From assembly GCF_963662255.1 (NCBI RefSeq), contig NC_085047.1, forward strand, positions 96,913,619 to 96,977,618: 64,000 nt of DNA, given 5' to 3'. Positions 61,262 through 64,000 of the stretch are shown one piece after another. Every line of letters starts with the position of its first letter. The stretch's first letter is position 1. Made by a program: the position numbers and the translations under genes. The DNA is from Cinclus cinclus (lineage: Eukaryota; Chordata; Aves; Passeriformes; Cinclidae). The notes below the pieces were generated by a model. The model made no database searches and had not been told where the DNA came from. It was given only the letters and a program-made list of their open reading frames with translations.

Positions 61262-61985
61262 GAAATTATAAGATATATGACCATAAAGATCATCTAGTTC
61301 CAAGCCCCTTGCTGTGGGGAGTGATGCCTTCTACTGAACACTTTCAGGGAAGGAGTACCCAAGACTTCTCTATTAAAACCTGTGCTAGTGCCTCAGCATG
61401 CTCAGAATAAAGAATTTCTCTTAATATCTCATATAAACACACACTTTTTCATTTTTCATGTATGACCTCTCATCCTATCACTGTATGCCCTTGTAAAAAG
61501 TCTCTCTCCAGCTGTGTTGCCAGCCCCCTTCACGTGCTGGAAGGCTGATATAAAATCTTCCTGGAGCCTTCTGTTCTCCAGAGTGAACAGCCCCAGCTCT
61601 CTCTCACTCTGTTGCCATAGGAGAGGAGCTCCTTCCCTCTGAGCATCTTGGCGACCATTCTTTGAACTCAGTCCAACAGGTCCATGTGGAGCCTCCATTC
61701 TTATGTGGAGGCTCCAGAGCTGGATGCAGCACTCCAAGTGGGATGTCACAAGAGCAGAAGGGCAGAATCATCTCCTTTCTCCCGCTGGCCACTCTGCCTT
61801 TGATGCAGCCCAGGATATTACTCTGGGTAAGTGCAGATTTTTGGGTCGTATTGAACCTCCCACCCAACAACACCACCAAGTCCTACTCCTCAGAGTTCCT
61901 CCCATTCTCAGTCTAACCTACATTTGTACTTGTATTTGTATGTTGTCCTTATGGGTATGTTTTCCAGTCCTTGGCTAGGAAGGTG
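61262..61985 (-). mobile_element. CR1 LINE, about 720 bp, minus strand
   Basis: Plus-strand reverse-complement landmarks: 'aaagatcatctagttccaag' and 'ccccttgctgtgggg' at the 3' tip, then 'agctgtgttgccagcccc', 'tataaaatcttcctggagcc', 'ctccagagtgaacagcccca', 'gctccagagctggatgcagc', 'actccaagtgggatgtcaca', 'agcagaagggcagaatcatc' and 'atgcagcccaggatatt'. This reaches into the 3' part of ORF2. The 5' edge near 61985 is approximate. Overlapping open frames on both strands (up to 97 codons) are remnants or shadows. Confidence 0.93.
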
Positions 61986-62306
61986 GTTGTCAATTACAAC
62001 CACCATAAAATTACAGCAGAACTACTTGGCCACAACAGATCATATAATAAGAAAATGAAGCCTAATTTGTTACTTGAAGGCTTCTCTCTGATGCACTATA
62101 TTAATAGAACTTCTAGTCAAGGGTAGTTCTTTATTTCACTAGCAGCACATTTACAGTGCAACCAAAGATGAAGGCAACATGTTAATAGATAGGTTAAATG
62201 GGTGGGTTAAATCACCTACTAAAAATCAGCTAGCAAATGTTGTTTGCTTTCAATTGTTAATACACTCAAATCTGACTGAGATTGTATATAAACAAATAAA
62301 ACAGAA
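61986..62306. other. Non-coding DNA, nothing recognised
   Basis: No gene or named repeat between the CR1 copy and the long open frame. Confidence 0.5.
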
Positions 62307-62870
62307 ATGGGGAGTTTAGGAGACCAGGAAAATCTCATTCTGACTCCAGTGTTTGTGACATGGACCCACTTTTATTCGCACCTTTCTGAGGTAATGAAAC
62401 TTCTTAATGATTTCCAGAAAACTGCTGGGCACAAACTAAAAAACTATTTCCATCTCAAGTTTTTCAATGAATTTGTTTATTTTAAGACCAAGAGATCATT
62501 TTTCTTCCCTCTGGCTTCTTCTTTATGTGGTAAAGCTATTTTATTGCTGCTGGAAAATGCAGAATATATCATAGGGTTCACAAGGATAGTTCTGCCAGAG
62601 TTTAAACTAGAATTAACTCCAGATCAGCTTATACCTAATGCAGTGGCATCATATTTAGAAATCAGGTATCAGTTTCAGTTTAAAGAAACAAATTGGACTA
62701 CAATTTTTCCCATGATGTTGTTCAGTCAAGTGTATAATTTGATTTTTTACATTCATTATAACATATGGTTGGAAGTGTCGCATATGGTTGGAAGTGTCAG
62801 CCAAAAGTCAAATGGCCATTCTTCCCTCACCTCATATCCCAGTTGTCCTGATATTTTAATCATTTTCTAG
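62307..62870 (+). other. 187-codon open frame of unknown nature, longest in window
   Basis: The frame begins MGSLGDQENL and ends PDILIIF. It is rich in Phe, Leu and Ile, without a convincing signal peptide or defined membrane segment. By a rough estimate a frame this long has only a few percent chance of arising in 64 kb of this composition. Two short parts faintly recall LINE-1 ORF2, in family order: KLLNDFQKTAGHKL (residues 31-44; L1 has a 'lINDFSKVAGYKIN' type segment) and RIVLPEFKLE (residues 93-102; L1 'GITLPDFKLYY'). They are much closer together than in L1, so a deletion would be required. A 19-bp tandem duplication at 62762-62799 shifts the frame near residue 158, which argues against a conserved C-terminus. 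AATAAA-like signals follow near 62950 and 62996. It could be chance, an old retroelement piece or a young gene. Confidence 0.2.
62762..62799 (+). repeat. 19-bp tandem duplication
   Basis: The 19-mer 'catatggttggaagtgtcg' is repeated immediately with one mismatch in the last base. The near identity suggests a recent event. Confidence 0.92.
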
Positions 62871-64000
62871 TCTCCCACTGTGATGTTGGAATATTTCTAC
62901 TTGGATTTTCATATGCATATATACATACTTATGTGCAAAGTACAATTTAATAAACTGTTAGCACACAGATCCAGAAACTGGCTTTGAAGTAAGGAATAAA
63001 CCTGCATTTTTCATATCTACATCAGGAGTGGTCTGTGTTTATTTTAGTCTAATTTATTCAATAAACTATGTCTTACAAATACTTTTAACATTGAACAGAT
63101 GAAGCCTTAAAATATGTATACGTATTGATTAAAAATAATCTTTATGTACTGTCACTGTCCTGAATACTATTATTCTCAGATCCTGCAGGTATTTTATTCA
63201 ATACACATATGTTATCCTGCCCGTAGTGTTATACATCATCTGTGCAATAGTGGAATGGAGATGTTCACTGTTAGTAGTTAGAGTTAATATTTTCAGCACT
63301 TTTTAGGGTGTTTTGTTGCCTAATTATTATTAGAATGTCTAGAAATTGTGAAAAAAAACTCTGTTTTAGTTTATTTTTTATTTAATTTAATATACAACTC
63401 CCTTAAAACTAGTCAGGCTGTATTCTGTATATTGAATAAAAGAGGAATTTTCCACAATATTTTCAGAATTCTTCATCAATCTGGATCAACATTTTGGATG
63501 CCTGCAAAGTAAGACTCTAAATGAGCTGTTACATTTGGCTGTAAAAATGGCTGTGAAAGCCTTCTTTTATACTTTAATCTTTTAAACGATGTTGTTTATG
63601 TACACAACAAGAAATGGAGTCTTTTATTTGTAACTTTCTTCTTCCATTCTCTCAGGAAGGATTTTCAGATGATGAATAAAGAAAATAGACTGTGTGCTTA
63701 GAGAAAGGAGTGACAAAGGCTTGAAAAATGTGAAAACATACCTAAATATAGCATATAATATTTTCCCATCTTCTTTATGAAAAAATTACCATATTTTGCT
63801 TCTATATGACAGCATGTTTACAAAAGCGTTAACTTAATTTTCAAGTTGTCCAATTCTATCTTGTGCACTCATTCACATAAGGCAAAAACTGATTTATTTT
63901 TGTCCTGGGGTGTTTCACTCTTTTTTTTCTTTTTCTTTTTTTTAACTGTATTTGTGGAAATGCCGTGGTATTTTCTTCATAGAGAATTCATTATTACATG
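62871..64000. other. AT-rich non-coding DNA
   Basis: A T-rich tract at 63921-63944. No gene or named repeat to the end of the window. Confidence 0.5.

Noticed and set aside
62135..62165. miR-15/16-like seed (tagcagcaca)
   Set aside because: Only the first ten bases agree; the following bases differ and no hairpin partner lies within about 70 bases on either side.
1..64000. CRISPR array, operons or other prokaryotic systems
   Set aside because: No regularly spaced direct repeats with unique spacers, no ribosome-binding-site-led gene strings, and CR1 and SINE repeats show vertebrate (avian) DNA.

Overview
The window looks like non-coding nuclear DNA from a bird, most likely a songbird (passerine). 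The sequence is AT-rich, with no operon-like gene spacing and no long conserved reading frames. Its repeats are dominated by CR1 non-LTR retrotransposon fragments, recognisable by the avian CR1 3' end (blocks like 'gtcccttccaacc' followed by 'attctatgattctatg'-type tails). At 26.87-27.02 kb there is a tRNA-Ile-headed, CR1-tailed SINE that closely resembles TguSINE1, described from zebra finch; this is the strongest lineage marker. The species cannot be fixed from the sequence alone.

I find no protein-coding gene, exon series, functional RNA gene or CRISPR array that I can support. The window is best read as a gene desert or the inside of a very large intron; nothing here decides between them. 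Nearly all open frames are under 120 codons and look like chance or repeat-derived frames. Four longer ones are recorded as uncertain: 16.6-17.0 kb (-), 38.67-39.15 kb (+), 47.5-47.9 kb (-) and 62.3-62.9 kb (+).

Layout: 0-13.8 kb is mostly unique AT-rich DNA with one CR1 3' end at 3.1 kb. Two CR1 pieces lie at 13.8-14.8 kb (+). A cluster of minus-strand CR1 copies runs from 21.3 to 25.5 kb. Its largest member (about 1.4 kb) keeps a decayed reverse-transcriptase segment, and its 3' tail has grown into a 23-unit pentanucleotide microsatellite. The SINE follows at 26.9 kb, an endogenous-retrovirus-type LTR relic at 28.4-28.8 kb, and a long unclassified repeat-like block at 31.0-32.2 kb. Three plus-strand CR1 pieces lie at 33.3-35.1 kb. 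A possible decayed retroviral reverse-transcriptase fragment is at 38.7-38.9 kb. A 60% GC island of unknown origin is at 45.4-45.7 kb. An ATATT microsatellite bracketed by 9-bp direct repeats is at 51.3 kb. Further CR1 copies are at 46.8, 56.0-56.3, 58.4 and 61.3-62.0 kb.

The observations most worth following are the retroviral RT-like frame, the SINE, the CR1-tail microsatellite, the flanked ATATT array, a 29-bp near-perfect palindrome at 54.2 kb, and the 187-codon frame at 62.3 kb with its 19-bp internal tandem duplication.
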